A DNA stretch of 64,000 nucleotides from Cymodocea nodosa (GCA_036874045.1 CM072344.1:6234501-6298500); one strand, 5' to 3'. Shown: positions 1-10,864, counted from the stretch's first letter. Numbers and translations are program-made. The notes: a model not told the origin generated them from the letters alone.

Positions 1-316
1 CCTTTTTCAAATATTTTGCATACTGTTCCAAAAATGCAATCTCAGCACACTTCATTCTGTATTCTCTATCATATTTACTTCAAATACCTATGTATGTAAT
101 ACTTGCATTAGTATGTTGAAGTTCTTGTCTAACTTCATCTAATTTTCCCTAAGGAAAGAAGTAATCTCTATAAAGTTCTTCTAACCTTTTGTCCACTCAA
201 AATATTTTCTTGAACCAAGTACGTGAAACTTCATCATTCTCTATTTCTTTTCCTTTTTCATCTCTTCTGCTTTTGCCTTTTCCTCTGCCACGACCTTTGT
301 AGAACTTGGAGACCAT
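1..316 (-). pseudogene. C1 env-position ORF, N-terminal part
   Basis: An ATG at 316 opens a frame that starts MVSKFYKGRGRGKGKSRR, a basic glycine/arginine-rich N-terminus. It runs toward the left edge, interrupted by TGA (about 187) and further stops. From about 175 leftward it matches C2 just after C2's second deletion point (44040 onward), so it is the start of the same third ORF that C2 keeps as far as 46146. Third ORFs downstream of pol are typical of Sireviruses and are often called env-like. No signal peptide or membrane segment is visible here. Function unknown. Confidence 0.6.
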
Positions 317-1900
317 CGTCGTAGGTTGTAACAGCAACAAGCGGGAAAGATTTTCTTGACAAAGTTTACAATTAACCTAAGTCCCCGTGTAATAAGTGTT
401 TAAATAGGGTTTTTAGGTATATAACTCAACATGAAGAGAAGTCGAGTTTAGAAATTAAATAAATATTGAATAAAGTTTATTCAATCAAGGTACCCGAAAT
501 ATTCAAGTATAACTCGTTGAGTTAACCAACCTAACGAGTAAAACACTATTTAGAGGGAGTTTTACACGTTACCTTATCTAACATAACGTCTAGTTAGTAC
601 ACAACAATTTTCGGATGCTTCCAATTGAAACGTTCCGAAAACAACACACATGCTAAACTTAACATTATCTTGAGAACATTGTAAACCATTTGAACATTTT
701 GTCCTTTGAATCTAAAATAGTTTATTTGTCTTTCTAAATTATTTCATCAAGATTTTAAGAGGACATTAATTCAGATTAACTAAGATTTGTATTCTAAATT
801 ATATTAATCTATTTTCGACATTGTTAATCCTCCCCCTACAAATATACTTCAAATATATTCAATCAAAATACAAAATATACTTGTAGTGACAATAGATGTT
901 AAGTATAACTATACTTTTACATTTTCTTTTCAGAGACTTCCGTTATCCTGACATCATCAAAAATGATTTCCAGAATCAATTCCTACTGTATATGAATCAA
1001 AACACAACTTTGAACTCAATTCAATTAATTCAAGGAGAATAAAAGAATGTATCTCAAATAAACGTTTTCAAAAGTACTAATGTTGATTCAATAAATCAGT
1101 AGTCATATTAGTATAAACTATATGCGATTCAAAGATATCTATAATTAATGAAACAACTTTTTCTTTTCAAAACAGTAAATATTGATAATTTTCTTTAAAA
1201 GTTAGTTTGAAAAGCTTGAATCATACAAGAGCTTTCTAATGTACTCGTGTAATGAGCTTTCAGTCAACAATCCCAGATCTGATCAGGACCTTAGGTTGCC
1301 AGATTTAAAGAATCCTTTTTCAGGACAACAATCCTTACATACCTATCTGCTCAAGTACAAAAGGCTCATGATCAAACTGATCAATAAACTCTCAAAGATT
1401 TTTACTTTGTAAGCACTTTTCATTTTAAGCATAGTATATATGTATTCCATTAATACAGATGCAATAAAACACAAATCTCATACAATTTTTACTTCTATGA
1501 TTGTACTGAGAATATGAATCAGTTTCAATAAGCTTATACTTTTGATTAATAGTTTAAGATGAGTTACATATAACTTATTCTACAATTTTAATCAATTAAG
1601 TCAAATTTATGCATGATCATATGCATTTTCCTTAATTCAAAGAAAAAATTTAATCAAAATTTCAGAATGTCAGAAGTATTTAATGTTTTTCATTTACATT
1701 TCCACTTAAAATCGTAAAAACCATTAAAATTGATAAACTACTTAAAATCAATAAGATACTATTATGATTTTACAATAAATACATAGTATCTTAAGTAGCA
1801 GTTTAGATATTACTTTAGATATTTATAATAAGTATATAATATCTATGAGGTGAACAATATCATCAATAATATTTATCTTTTTATGTGGAGTTTAAGCATT
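317..1900 (-). other. C1 pol-env spacer, including a module shared with the Athila-type elements
   Basis: No coding potential is seen. The part from about 827 to 1800 aligns along its length with the non-coding module that lies before the 3' LTR of G-B, G-D and G-E (for example 12977-14280), in the same orientation relative to the element. The leftmost end of the shared part carries a purine tract on the minus strand (about 824-840). The part 331-826 has no match I could find elsewhere in the window beyond short CGTTGAGTTA-type motifs near 506-540. Confidence 0.6.
1204..1396. repeat. Conserved 190-bp block, copy in C1
   Basis: This is the best conserved part of the shared module. It recurs at 13504-13697, 28168-28362 and (inverted) 59635-59825. 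A core of 38 bases is identical in all four copies. On the element sense strand the core contains GATAGGTATGTAAGG, which fits a plant 5' splice site (AG before GTATGT). Flanking sequence is much more diverged. Confidence 0.75.
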
Positions 1901-2011
1901 TTACACATCACATAGCCTACAAATACCTAAATTTAATCTAATGTTGCAGAATGTATTTTCGTCTAGAGGTTTTGTAAATATATCAGCTAATTGATTTTTA
2001 CAAGACAAAAA
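1901..2011 (-). pseudogene. C1 pol C-terminal tail beyond the premature stop
   Basis: In frame with the polyprotein and directly after its TAA, the minus strand reads FLSCKNQLADIFTKPL and on to a TAA at 1901-1903. ADIFTKPL is the conserved end of copia RNase H. The stop at 2012 is therefore a recent mutation and not the family's natural end. Confidence 0.8.
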
Positions 2012-5000
2012 TTATAATTTAATTTTTCCTTTAATTACGTTATCTTTTAGAAAATGATGTCTAACCTCTATATGCTTTGCTCTTGAATGTAATACAGGAT
2101 TTTTAGAAAGATTTATTGTAGAACTACTGTCACAATAAATCTCAGTTGTATCATAAGATAATCCAAAATCTTCTAAAGTCTGCCTTATCCACAGAATCTG
2201 AGTGCAACATAGTGCAGCAGCAACATATTCAGCTTCTGTAGTAGAAAGTGCTACATAGTTTTGCTTTTTACTAAACCGTGACACCAAATTATTTCCCAAT
2301 AATTGACATGTGCCACTGGTACTCTTTCTATCAGATTTAGATCCTACATAATCAGCATCAGTATATCCTATAAGATCTGTTGAACTATCCTTTGAATAAT
2401 ACAATCTAAAATTTTTAGTTCCTTGTATATATCTAAATGTTCTTTTAACTGCAATTAAGTGTGATTCCTTAGGATTAGATTGAAATCTAACACAAACACA
2501 CACAGCAAACATAATATCAGGTCTACTAGCAGTCAAATAAAGTAAAGAACCAATCATACTTCTGTATTTTCTTTGATCTATAGATTTTCCTATGTCATCA
2601 ATATCTAACTTTAAAGTAGTACTCATAGGAGTTCCTCGAATCCTTGTATCATTAAAATTAAATTTCTTAAGCATTTCATCTGCATATTTTTCCTTATTTA
2701 AAAATATACCTTTATCCATTTGCTTAATTTGAAGTCCTAGAAAATATGAAAGTTCTCCTATCATACTCATTTCAAACTGATTAGTCATCTCTTCAGAGAA
2801 TATTTCTATCAACTTATCAGAGGTTACTCCAAAGATTATATCATTCACGTATATTTGAACAACAATCTGATCTTTACCATCTCTCTTAATAAATAGAGTA
2901 TGATCCACTTTTCCCATGATATAGCCTTTTTCTATTAAAAAAGTAGACAATCTTTCATACCATGATCTAGGTGCTTGCTTCAAACCATATAAGGCTTTCT
3001 TCAATTTATACACAAAGTCAGGATTTTTAATATCTTCAAATCCGGGTGGTTGTTTTACATAGACTTCTTCATTAATTAAACCATTTAGAAATGCACTCTT
3101 TACATCCATTTGATATAATTTAAAATCCATATAACAAGCATAGGCCAATAATATTATAATACTTTCTAACCTAACCACAGGAGCAAATGTTTCATCATAA
3201 TCTAATCCTTCTTCCTGTGTATACCCTTGTGCAACTAATCTAGCTTTATTCCTTATAATTTGACTAGTTTCGTTAGTTTTGTTTCTAAAGATCCACTTTG
3301 TACCTATTATGGACTGATTTTCTGGTGGAGAGACTAATTCCCATACATCATTTCTGATGAATTGATTTAGTTCTTCTTGCATTGCCACTATCCAATTTTC
3401 ATCAGATAATGCTTCTTGTATATTCCTTGGTTCCACCATAGAAACAAACATACACATACTATTTAAATTTACTGAAGCTCTAGTTTTAACTCCCTCATTA
3501 ATATCACTAATGACTTGAGTAATAAGATGTGATGAAGAATAACGCCAATTTCTCTGATTTTCCTCAATATTCTCATCAACATCTGAAAGTCCATCACTTT
3601 CATCATTAGTTTGATCATTTAAGTTCATATTTTTTATTTTTTCAGACAAATCATCAATCTCTCTATTGATCTCTAACTCATTTGGAAAATTGATCATATC
3701 ATCATTATCAGCTTTAGATTGAGATTCTCTAAGAGAATTTTCATTGAAGCTTACATGGAGGGTTTCTTCAATAGTCCTAGAAGTCTTGTTATATACTCTA
3801 TAGGCTTTACTTCTAGTAGAGTAACCTACAAAAATTCCTTCATCCGATTTGGCTTGAAATTTATCCCTTTTATCCTTAGTATTAAGAATAAAACACTTGC
3901 ACCCAAACGGTTTCATATAGGAAATTTTTGGAACCCTATTAAACATAATTTCAAAAGGAGTTTTATTAACATGAGGTCTTAAATGACTTCTGTTAATAAC
4001 ATAACAAGCTGTATTTACTGCTTCAGCCCAAAGAATTTGGGGTAACTTATGTTCATTCAACATAGTTCTGACCATTTCTTGAAGTGATCTATTCTTCCTC
4101 TCAGCAACACCATTTTGACACGGTGCTCTTGGAAAAGAAAATCTGTGATCAATGCCATGCTCATTACAATAGTTATCCATTTGATCATTATCAAATTCAG
4201 TTCCATGATCACTCCTAAGTTTTTGAATAGAGACACTTTGCTCATTTTGAACAAAATTGCAAAACATTTTAAATTTTTCAAAAACTTCTGTCTTAGATGC
4301 TAGAAAATATACCCAAATGTATCTAGAGAAGTCATCTACTAAAACAAATACATACCATTTACCACCAAGACTCATGATTCTTGTTGGTCCAAATAGATCC
4401 ATATGTATAAGTTCTAAGACTCTCTTGCTTGAAATATGAGTTTTGGATTTAAAAGAGTTTTTGTGAAGTTTACCTAACTCACATGCATCACATATAAAGT
4501 TCTTTGAGTATATAATCTTTGGTAAACCTCTCACTAAATGTTTTCTAGATAGTTTATGTAACAGTCTCATATTTATATGCCCAATCCTTCTATGCCATAG
4601 ATATGCATCACTAATTTCAACTAGCAAACATGAATTTAAATCAACTACACCAGAAGGTAAAGATAAAATACATACAAAACCTTTTCTTTTAGCAATAAAC
4701 TTAATTTCATCTGTATTTTTATCAATTATTTTGCATACATTATCTTCAAACACTACATAATATCCATTTTCAGTTAGTTTTATGACACTCAGCAAATTAA
4801 ATCCTAGGTTTTCTACATATAGTACATTCGAAATAACACAAGTAGGAGTTATTTGAACATTGCCCATACCTTTGATTTTATCTTTGCTTTTGTTTCCAAA
4901 TGTTACACTTCCTTCCATGGTATTTGTAAAATTTTGTAATAGACTTTTTTGTTCGGTCATGTGACTTGACGCTCCACTGTCCAAGATCCATTTTGATTTT

Positions 5001-6118
5001 GTTTCCTCCTCAGACTCATCTGCCATGAAGCACACATGAGCAATGTCTTCTAACTCTTGTTCTCCTTCTGAATGTGAAGATTTTGATACTGATTCCTCAG
5101 ATTCAGACTCTTCAGACGTGTCATCCCAAGTGACCTTCAAAGCCTTTTTCTTGTAAAACTTTTTCTGAGTTTTCTGAGCCGTCTTCTTCTGATTTGTCCT
5201 ACTTTGCTTTTCACTTTTCCTCATAGGACAATCTGGAGAAAGATGTCCAAGTTTCTTACAATTGTAGCATACATACTTTCTAGATGAAGAATTCTTGTCA
5301 TTCAATGATTTTGACGTTGAGGGTTTATCATTTTTGTTCCTTTGCTGTTTCCTAGCTTTCCATGCTTTCTTGAATTTCCTAGTCAGCAAAATCAAATCCT
5401 CGTCAGAATCAATAGATATATCAGAATCTGAATTAATTTCAAAGGCTATTTCTTTCTTCATTTTTAGTTTGTTGTGACTCAGTGATTCATTTAATTGAAC
5501 TTCATAAGCTATTAAATTTCCTATAAGTTCATTCATAGTACAAACATTTAAATCTCGTGATTCCTCAATTGGTGTTACTTTCTGAGACCATTTAGAACTT
5601 AGGGATCTAAGAATTTTCCTCACCAAATCCTTCTGTTCAAAATTCTTTCCTAAACATTTTAAAGAGTTTATGATATCAAGAAATCTGGAAAACATCTCAG
5701 AAATATTTTCGTCTTCATGCATCTTAAAGAGTTCATACTTATGAATCAACATGTTTATTTTTGTCTCTTTAACTTGAGAAGTACCTTCATGTGAAACTTC
5801 TAATGCATGCCACACCTCATAAGCAGATTTATATGCCGACACTTTACTGAACTGTTCATAACTCAATGCACAAAATAAAATATTTAAGCCCTTAGCATTC
5901 AGAGTTTCATTTTCTTTTTCAGTAATTGTCCAAGTATTATAAGGAGTAGTTAACAGAGTATATGGTTTAGAAATCATGAACCACAATTTATGATCTATAC
6001 TTTGAAGAAAAACAGTCATCCTATATTTCCAATTTTCAAAATGTATTCCATCAAATAAAGGAGGATGATTAAGATTTTGGCCTTCATATAAAGAAAAATT
6101 ACCATTTCTAGTAGCCAT
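2012..6118 (-). CDS. C1 gag-pol polyprotein (Sirevirus-type), single open frame, RT active site altered
   Basis: The 1368-residue polyprotein would supply capsid, protease, integrase, RT and RNase H for retrotransposition. Gag occupies roughly residues 1-370, with a CCHC zinc knuckle at C284, C287, H292 and C297. The protease motif DSGAS begins at D380. The HHCC finger lies about 508-546. Integrase catalytic residues are D574, D637 and E673. RT begins near 920, with first catalytic Asp D1005. The RT box reads YVND at 1090-1093 instead of YVDD, so catalysis is probably lost. RNase H shows D1254 and E1295. The start is the ATG at 6118, about 170 bases after the PBS. The frame stops at 2012 (TAA). 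In the same frame the sequence continues with ADIFTKPL, the usual copia pol C-terminus, to a stop at 1901, so the C-terminus is truncated. Gag is short: C2 has an extra 1.16 kb at the point between residues 370 and 371. Confidence 0.92.
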   Translation of the reverse strand: MATRNGNFSLYEGQNLNHPPLFDGIHFENWKYRMTVFLQSIDHKLWFMISKPYTLLTTPYNTWTITEKENETLNAKGLNILFCALSYEQFSKVSAYKSAYEVWHALEVSHEGTSQVKETKINMLIHKYELFKMHEDENISEMFSRFLDIINSLKCLGKNFEQKDLVRKILRSLSSKWSQKVTPIEESRDLNVCTMNELIGNLIAYEVQLNESLSHNKLKMKKEIAFEINSDSDISIDSDEDLILLTRKFKKAWKARKQQRNKNDKPSTSKSLNDKNSSSRKYVCYNCKKLGHLSPDCPMRKSEKQSRTNQKKTAQKTQKKFYKKKALKVTWDDTSEESESEESVSKSSHSEGEQELEDIAHVCFMADESEEETKSKWILDSGASSHMTEQKSLLQNFTNTMEGSVTFGNKSKDKIKGMGNVQITPTCVISNVLYVENLGFNLLSVIKLTENGYYVVFEDNVCKIIDKNTDEIKFIAKRKGFVCILSLPSGVVDLNSCLLVEISDAYLWHRRIGHINMRLLHKLSRKHLVRGLPKIIYSKNFICDACELGKLHKNSFKSKTHISSKRVLELIHMDLFGPTRIMSLGGKWYVFVLVDDFSRYIWVYFLASKTEVFEKFKMFCNFVQNEQSVSIQKLRSDHGTEFDNDQMDNYCNEHGIDHRFSFPRAPCQNGVAERKNRSLQEMVRTMLNEHKLPQILWAEAVNTACYVINRSHLRPHVNKTPFEIMFNRVPKISYMKPFGCKCFILNTKDKRDKFQAKSDEGIFVGYSTRSKAYRVYNKTSRTIEETLHVSFNENSLRESQSKADNDDMINFPNELEINREIDDLSEKIKNMNLNDQTNDESDGLSDVDENIEENQRNWRYSSSHLITQVISDINEGVKTRASVNLNSMCMFVSMVEPRNIQEALSDENWIVAMQEELNQFIRNDVWELVSPPENQSIIGTKWIFRNKTNETSQIIRNKARLVAQGYTQEEGLDYDETFAPVVRLESIIILLAYACYMDFKLYQMDVKSAFLNGLINEEVYVKQPPGFEDIKNPDFVYKLKKALYGLKQAPRSWYERLSTFLIEKGYIMGKVDHTLFIKRDGKDQIVVQIYVNDIIFGVTSDKLIEIFSEEMTNQFEMSMIGELSYFLGLQIKQMDKGIFLNKEKYADEMLKKFNFNDTRIRGTPMSTTLKLDIDDIGKSIDQRKYRSMIGSLLYLTASRPDIMFAVCVCVRFQSNPKESHLIAVKRTFRYIQGTKNFRLYYSKDSSTDLIGYTDADYVGSKSDRKSTSGTCQLLGNNLVSRFSKKQNYVALSTTEAEYVAAALCCTQILWIRQTLEDFGLSYDTTEIYCDSSSTINLSKNPVLHSRAKHIEVRHHFLKDNVIKGKIKL

Positions 6119-6287
6119 TTTACCTTAGATTTTTCAACCTATTTGATTTTAAACAGTCTAAAAACTTTAAAACAACTTGAGCCTTAAATCAAGAAAGTTA
6201 AACATATGCTCAGATATTAATTTCTATTTAAAAACAAGGAAGGTAGAATAAGTTGGTATCGATTTTATATCAAAGATTATTAACAAA

Positions 6288-6299
6288 GCTCTGATACCA
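6288..6299 (-). other. C1 primer binding site (initiator tRNA-Met)
   Basis: The minus strand reads TGGTATCAGAGC, the complement of the 3' end of plant initiator tRNA-Met. It lies two bases inside the 5' LTR, where minus-strand DNA synthesis is primed. Confidence 0.93.
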
Positions 6300-6301
6300 C
6301 T

Positions 6302-7882
6302 TGTAGGATCGTATGGCTACACAAGAGGGGGGTGAATTGTGTATTTTTAATATTTTTTGAAATATAATTGAAACTTTAAAACTCAAAAACAAGTCGAGAA
6401 ATTGTTTTCATAAAATCATTTTTATTTAAGGTTTCAATTACAATATACAATTCAATTCTCCTCAGAAATTGTAAATGCAATTATATTTCGATACCATGTA
6501 TCATCTAAACAATTTCATAACTACAAACAGAGAAAACTAATTTGCGGAATTTAAAACTTTTCTCCCTGTTTGAGATCTTTCTTCTTCTTCTTTTTCTTTT
6601 TCAGCAATTCTTCAGTGACGAATATCTTGTCTTTTCATGCTTCACCGAATTTGCTTTCTTCTGCTACTTCAAATCTTCAGTGACGAAAATCTTACCTGTT
6701 CATGCTTCACTGAACTTTCTTTCACTTGAGAGATTTTTCCCGAAGAGGTGTTTTTGATCCCTGAAAAAGATTTTTCTTTTGGTGTGGAGGGATGGTTTGA
6801 TCCTTGAAAAGATTTTTCTTTTTATGTGCAAGGATAAATTGATCAACGAGAATTCTATGCCTTTTATACTATATCTTCATTTCATGCATATCCTTCACGT
6901 TTAACCACTATCAGTTTTCCACTTCTCCACGTCTTTTCTTTTTCCTTCATCAAAACACACACATTCTAACCCACGTTTATATTTCAAATTTTCTTTAATC
7001 ATTAGTCTTGGATCTCTGAAAAATTTCCTGCAAAATAAACTTTCTCGTCCAAACGTTTTTCATCAGTGTAATAAGAAGTCGTTACTTTAATGTTAACTAA
7101 AGGAGTAACACAAGTATATATATAACTGAACGTTTCTAACTTAACGAGTTCCTCATGTGCCATTTCACGTGACAAGTACTGTAGCTAACTCAATGAACTG
7201 TGTCCGTGGTGTTATGCTATCTCAACGAACCATCTCCATTGTGTTATGATAACTCAACGAACTAGTAATAAACAAATGTTTTTATAATAAGAATTTTACC
7301 ACATGCAAAAATAACAACTTAAGTTTATAATGCTAACCTAACGCGTTGCCTTAGTGTTCAATATAGCAACTCAACGTGTTTAGTTATGTTAACTTAACGA
7401 GTTAAATATGTGCACCTCACGTGATACAATACAACATTCGTAACTTATAATTTCACCACGTGTATAACACTAACTTAACGAGTTTGTCTCTTCTTTTACT
7501 CACTAACTTAAGGAGTTATCACGTGACCTATTTTAACCTTTAAGCCTTTAACTTAACGAGTTCTCACATGACCTCTATACAAACAAAACTCTAACTTAAC
7601 GAGTTGTCTAAACGTGCATTGTTCATGATATAGAAGATATAACATTAAAACATATCATGTTTTTCTATAAAAACACACGTTAACTTAACGTTTAGCTAAA
7701 TGAGAAATTAATGCAACGAAACAACTAGTTATTAACTTTAGATCCAATACACACAAGTATTTATATCAGTAAGCTTTTTCTGTATTAATTGATGATTTTA
7801 ATTTCTTTTCACAAGCAATAGTAATTGAGCAAATATGATTATTTTCATTCAGCACACATCATCAAAACAAAAATACTCAACA
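6302..7882 (-). repeat. C1 5' LTR
   Basis: The LTR begins TGTTGAGTATTTTTG (minus strand, from 7882) and ends CGATCCTACA (6302), the same ends as the C2 LTRs. It is 1581 bp. It carries a TATA box, several CACGTG G-boxes and many CGTTAAGTTA/TAACTTAACG motifs between about 7080 and 7620. Confidence 0.9.
6861..6868 (-). promoter_or_regulatory. Probable TATA box of the C1 LTR
   Basis: TATAAAAG on the minus strand, followed by a conserved GGCATAGA-type start region. It sits at the same relative place as TATAAAAG in both C2 LTRs (40681 and 47750). Confidence 0.6.
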
Positions 7883-8215
7883 GCATGTCCACCAATATGG
7901 CATACAAACCATAATCTAGACTTGCGCCGGATCAATTCTAAGGCAACTTCGTTGTTTGGCTTGATTCTTCTTTCTCTATTCACTGCAACTTTTGTTGCTA
8001 CTTTTATCCTCATTTCCACAATCTTAGGTATTGTAATATTTAATGTACTAAGACTTTCCTCCAATAGAAAATGTCAGATTCTACCTTTTGGAGTTCTTTT
8101 TCCCCCGTCGTGCTCGTGATCTTTTGTCTCGTATGCCATTTTTTTGATTCTCTAAGAAATCTCATGGTGTCTATTTCCTCCCAAAACTCTGTCGTAATCT
8201 TGTCTTCGTGGTGTG
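7883..8215 (-). pseudogene. G-A env-position ORF, N-terminal fragment
   Basis: This matches the start of the env-position ORF of G-D (50715 onward): a charged, probably coiled-coil segment with a stretch reading IVEMRIKVATKVAV. The usual ATG is changed to ACG. The fragment ends where C1 inserted, so the rest lies outside the window. Function unknown; see the fuller copy at 50715-52956. Confidence 0.75.
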
Positions 8216-8874
8216 ATGAAATAAAATGGAATCGCTCTAATCTCTACTATTCTAAGTTCTAAATGATTCTGCGAATAATGCCTCCAAATCCTAAGTTTTA
8301 GTATAAATAAACCCTAAGTTTTTGGTAGGTAATCGGGTAGTTTTCTTGTGCAAACTCTCGCTCTCTCACTTACCTCTCCGTGGAGTAATGGTTAACTCCA
8401 CGAACTAAGTCTGTGGACCTAACTACAATACTTCGTTGAGTTATAGTTAACTCAACAGGGTAAGTTCGTCAACTTATCCTAGACTAACAAAAATACTTAT
8501 AATAATAGTTTTTACTTCAATCTAGATTGAAGAATTTCTGGTCTAACCAACTCTAAATTTTTCAACATTTTAAAATTTCGGTCGAACCATTACATTCCTC
8601 GGTTGAACCGAAATTAAATACTCTTCCTTCTTCTTTTTTCTTCTATTAGTTGAAACGATACCATGCTTCGGTAAAATCGACATTTTTACTTAATATAATA
8701 TATAGATTTTTTATGTTTTTATGTTTCGATCAGACCGATGGATCCTATCGATTGGACCACAATGATTTTTTTTCTTTTAATATATGTTTCAGTAAAATCG
8801 ATAATTTCTTTGGATTGAATTGGGACTATGTTTAAGTAAGGTTTTTTTTTTTTTTACATATAGATAATTTCTTA
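8216..8874 (-). other. G-A pol-env spacer, non-coding
   Basis: No ORF is supported. The stretch 8400-8500 carries GTTGAGTTA/TAACTCAAC inverted motifs. The stretch 8570-8820 carries short palindromic motifs around CGGTTGAACCG and TTCGGTAAAATCGA. The same arrangement is at 20713-21442, 50165-50714 and 63322-63887. Confidence 0.6.
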
Positions 8875-10121
8875 CTAAGCAAAGCTCGAGTAGTCATCTA
8901 CTCTTCTTCTATAATTCCAAAGGAACTTTTTGGAATCTTCTGAATAGGTCTAAGTCTTTGTCCATTTACTTTAAATATATTCTGACTTTTAGGATTTTCA
9001 ATTTCAATAGCTTCATAGGAATAAATATTTTGAATTATATAAGGTCCTGCTCATCTAGATCTTAATTTTCTTGGATGGTTATAGAGTCTAGTCATGTAAA
9101 GATATACTTCTTGTCCTATTTCAAAGGTTTCTGGAATAATTTTCTTGTCATGCTAGAACTTCATTTTCTCTAGTTTTTGAATAAGCTTCATTCCTAAATT
9201 CTTCTAATTCAATCAATTGTATTTTCTTGTTTTCAGCAGTTTGATTTAAATTAGTGTTTAGAGTTTTTAATGCCCAATAAGCTTTATGTTCAATTTAAGC
9301 TGGTAAATGACAACTTTTCCATATACTAGCCTAAAAGGTGACATGCCTAAGCTTGTCTTATAAGCAGTTTTATAAGCCCAAAGTGCATCTATTAATCTAT
9401 TAGCCCAATCTTTTCTAGTAGGATTTACTCCTTTTTCTAAGATTAACTTAATTTGTTTGTTTGCACTTTCTACTTGTCCACTTGTTTGTGGATGATATGA
9501 TATTGCAATTTTGTGATTTACTCCATATTTCTTCATTAAGGCTTCAAAACTTCTATTAAAGAAATGAGTTCCTCTATCACTGATAATAGCTTTAGGTATT
9601 CCATATCTGGCAATTAAATTAGTTCTTATAAAGTGTATTACCATTTTGTTGTCATTAGTTTTTGTAAGAATAGCTTCTATCCATTTAGATACATAATCCA
9701 CCCCCAACAATATATAATTAAATTGATTAGACATAGGAAATGGACCCATAAAATCTATTCCCCACACATCAAAGATTTCAACCTCAACAATAAGATTGAG
9801 AGGCATCATATTCCTCTTTGACATTCTTCCTATTTGTTGACATCTTAAACAACTTAAGCAGTATTTATGAGCATCTTTGAATAGTGTTGGCCAGTAAAAT
9901 CCACATTGTAGAATTTGACAGCAATTTTCCCTAAACCAAAATGCCATCCACATGCTTGGTCATGGCAGAAAGACAATATGCTCAAATATTCAGTTTTTAG
10001 AACACACCTCCTTAAAACCAAATCAGAACATTTCTTAAGTAAGTATGAGTCTTTCCAATAGTAATATTTTACTCTTGAAAAGAACAATTTCATATCCTGT
10101 CTATTCCAATTCTTAGGTGTT
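8875..10121 (-). pseudogene. G-A integrase remnant
   Basis: Integrase of the gypsy type, which would insert element DNA into the genome. Visible are the zinc finger cysteines in [11 protein letters not shown], core Asp motifs GIDFMGPF and SDRGTHF, and the Glu motif SGQVESAN. The C-terminus ends near VEDY and stops at 8875-8877. The ORF 9267-9953 holds the core; frameshifts near 9930 and stops after 9267 break it. The upstream RNase H and RT are deleted at about 10122. Confidence 0.85.
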
Positions 10122-10758
10122 AATCATTTTCGTGATTATGATCTTCAATTGTTTTTAGTTTTAAATTGCATTCTTTAAATTCTATTGCATTGGTATTTTC
10201 ATTTGTTTGTATGTCTTACAAATTATGCACTTCTGTAACATTAAAGTTTTCATTTGTGTTTTCTTATTGCATAACTTGTAATTTCATTGTAAATTCGTCT
10301 AATGCTTTTAGTTTTCTTTCCAAATCATCTAATCTCATTACATTCAATTTTTGATCAATTTTCATTATGGTTTTTTCAGTTTCGTAAATGATATCAATTT
10401 TAGGTTTTGAATATTCTTCCCTATAGTTTAATTGGTTGACTTCTTGTTGCTAACACATGTATTATTTCAGTTAGTCCATGTTTTGCTCTAAGCTACACTC
10501 CAATTTGTCATACCTATCCCACACTTCCTTGTCTCTCAACATATTACACATTCTAAACTGACCATCAGTTGGGTAAACTATAGGATTCTCATACTCAACT
10601 CTATTATATTGATTATAATTCATTTATTGTTAATGTGATCTAACCATCTACAATCGTCTCAGTTTCAAACAATTAGAGATGTCGTGACCTTCCAAATTGT
10701 AGAATTCACATATGCTAACTACAGGTTTCAGAAATCTTTGAGCATAAGCATATGCCAT
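10122..10758 (-). pseudogene. G-A 5' gag fragment (nucleocapsid region)
   Basis: This begins with an ATG at 10758 (MAYAYAQRFLKPVVSICEF), the same start as G-D at 36853, about 80 bases after the PBS. The zinc knuckle has lost its second Cys (CEFY in place of CEFC). Several CAA/CAG codons have become stops. The usual gag capsid core does not precede it: there is no room between PBS and ATG. The end is a deletion junction at about 10122. Confidence 0.75.
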
Positions 10759-10839
10759 ATTCTCAATTATAGAATAAAACACACAACACTCTCTCTGCTA
10801 TTAAAACAAAACAACACTCACAATTGCTTAGCTTCTCAA

Positions 10840-10857
10840 TCCTCGGCAATAGCACCA
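10840..10857 (-). other. G-A primer binding site (tRNA-Asp type, mutated)
   Basis: The minus strand reads TGGTGCTATTGCCGAGGA. It compares with TGACGCCGTTGCCGGGGA in G-D and the plant tRNA-Asp complement TGGCGCCGTTGCCGGGGA. Most differences are C-to-T or G-to-A. It lies 7 bases from the LTR end, as in G-D. Confidence 0.75.
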
Positions 10858-10864
10858 GAAAACT

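Larger units (their letters stand above)
1..7882 (-). mobile_element. C1: Ty1/copia (Sirevirus-type) LTR retrotransposon, 3' end outside the window
   Basis: Read on the minus strand, the element runs from a 5' LTR (6302-7882) through a tRNA-Met PBS, one gag-pol frame, a non-coding spacer and the first codons of an env-position ORF at the window edge. The 3' LTR is not in the window. Gene order protease-integrase-RT-RNase H identifies copia. The tRNA-Met PBS, LTR of about 1.6 kb, long gag and extra 3' ORF fit the Sirevirus group. It interrupts the env-position ORF of gypsy copy G-A at 7882/7883. The target duplication cannot be checked because the other end is missing. Confidence 0.9.
7883..10864 (-). 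mobile_element. G-A: Athila-type gypsy element, partial interior
   Basis: Minus-strand order is PBS, nucleocapsid part of gag, (internal deletion), integrase, spacer, start of the env-position ORF. The element is cut at 7883 by C1. Protease, RT and RNase H are missing because the gag part (37470 in G-D) is joined directly to the stretch before integrase (about 49003 in G-D) near 10122, with only a few bases of shared sequence. Confidence 0.85.

Noticed and set aside
1239-1412. A short ORF on the strand opposite to the elements (LSVNNPR...QQSLHTYLLKYKRL) recurs in C1, G-B (13535), G-E (28203) and G-D (59796, minus).
   Set aside because: Between C1 and G-B most codon changes alter the residue, the start codon is not kept in G-B, and the identical core is conserved at every codon position. 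The DNA seems to be conserved, not a protein.
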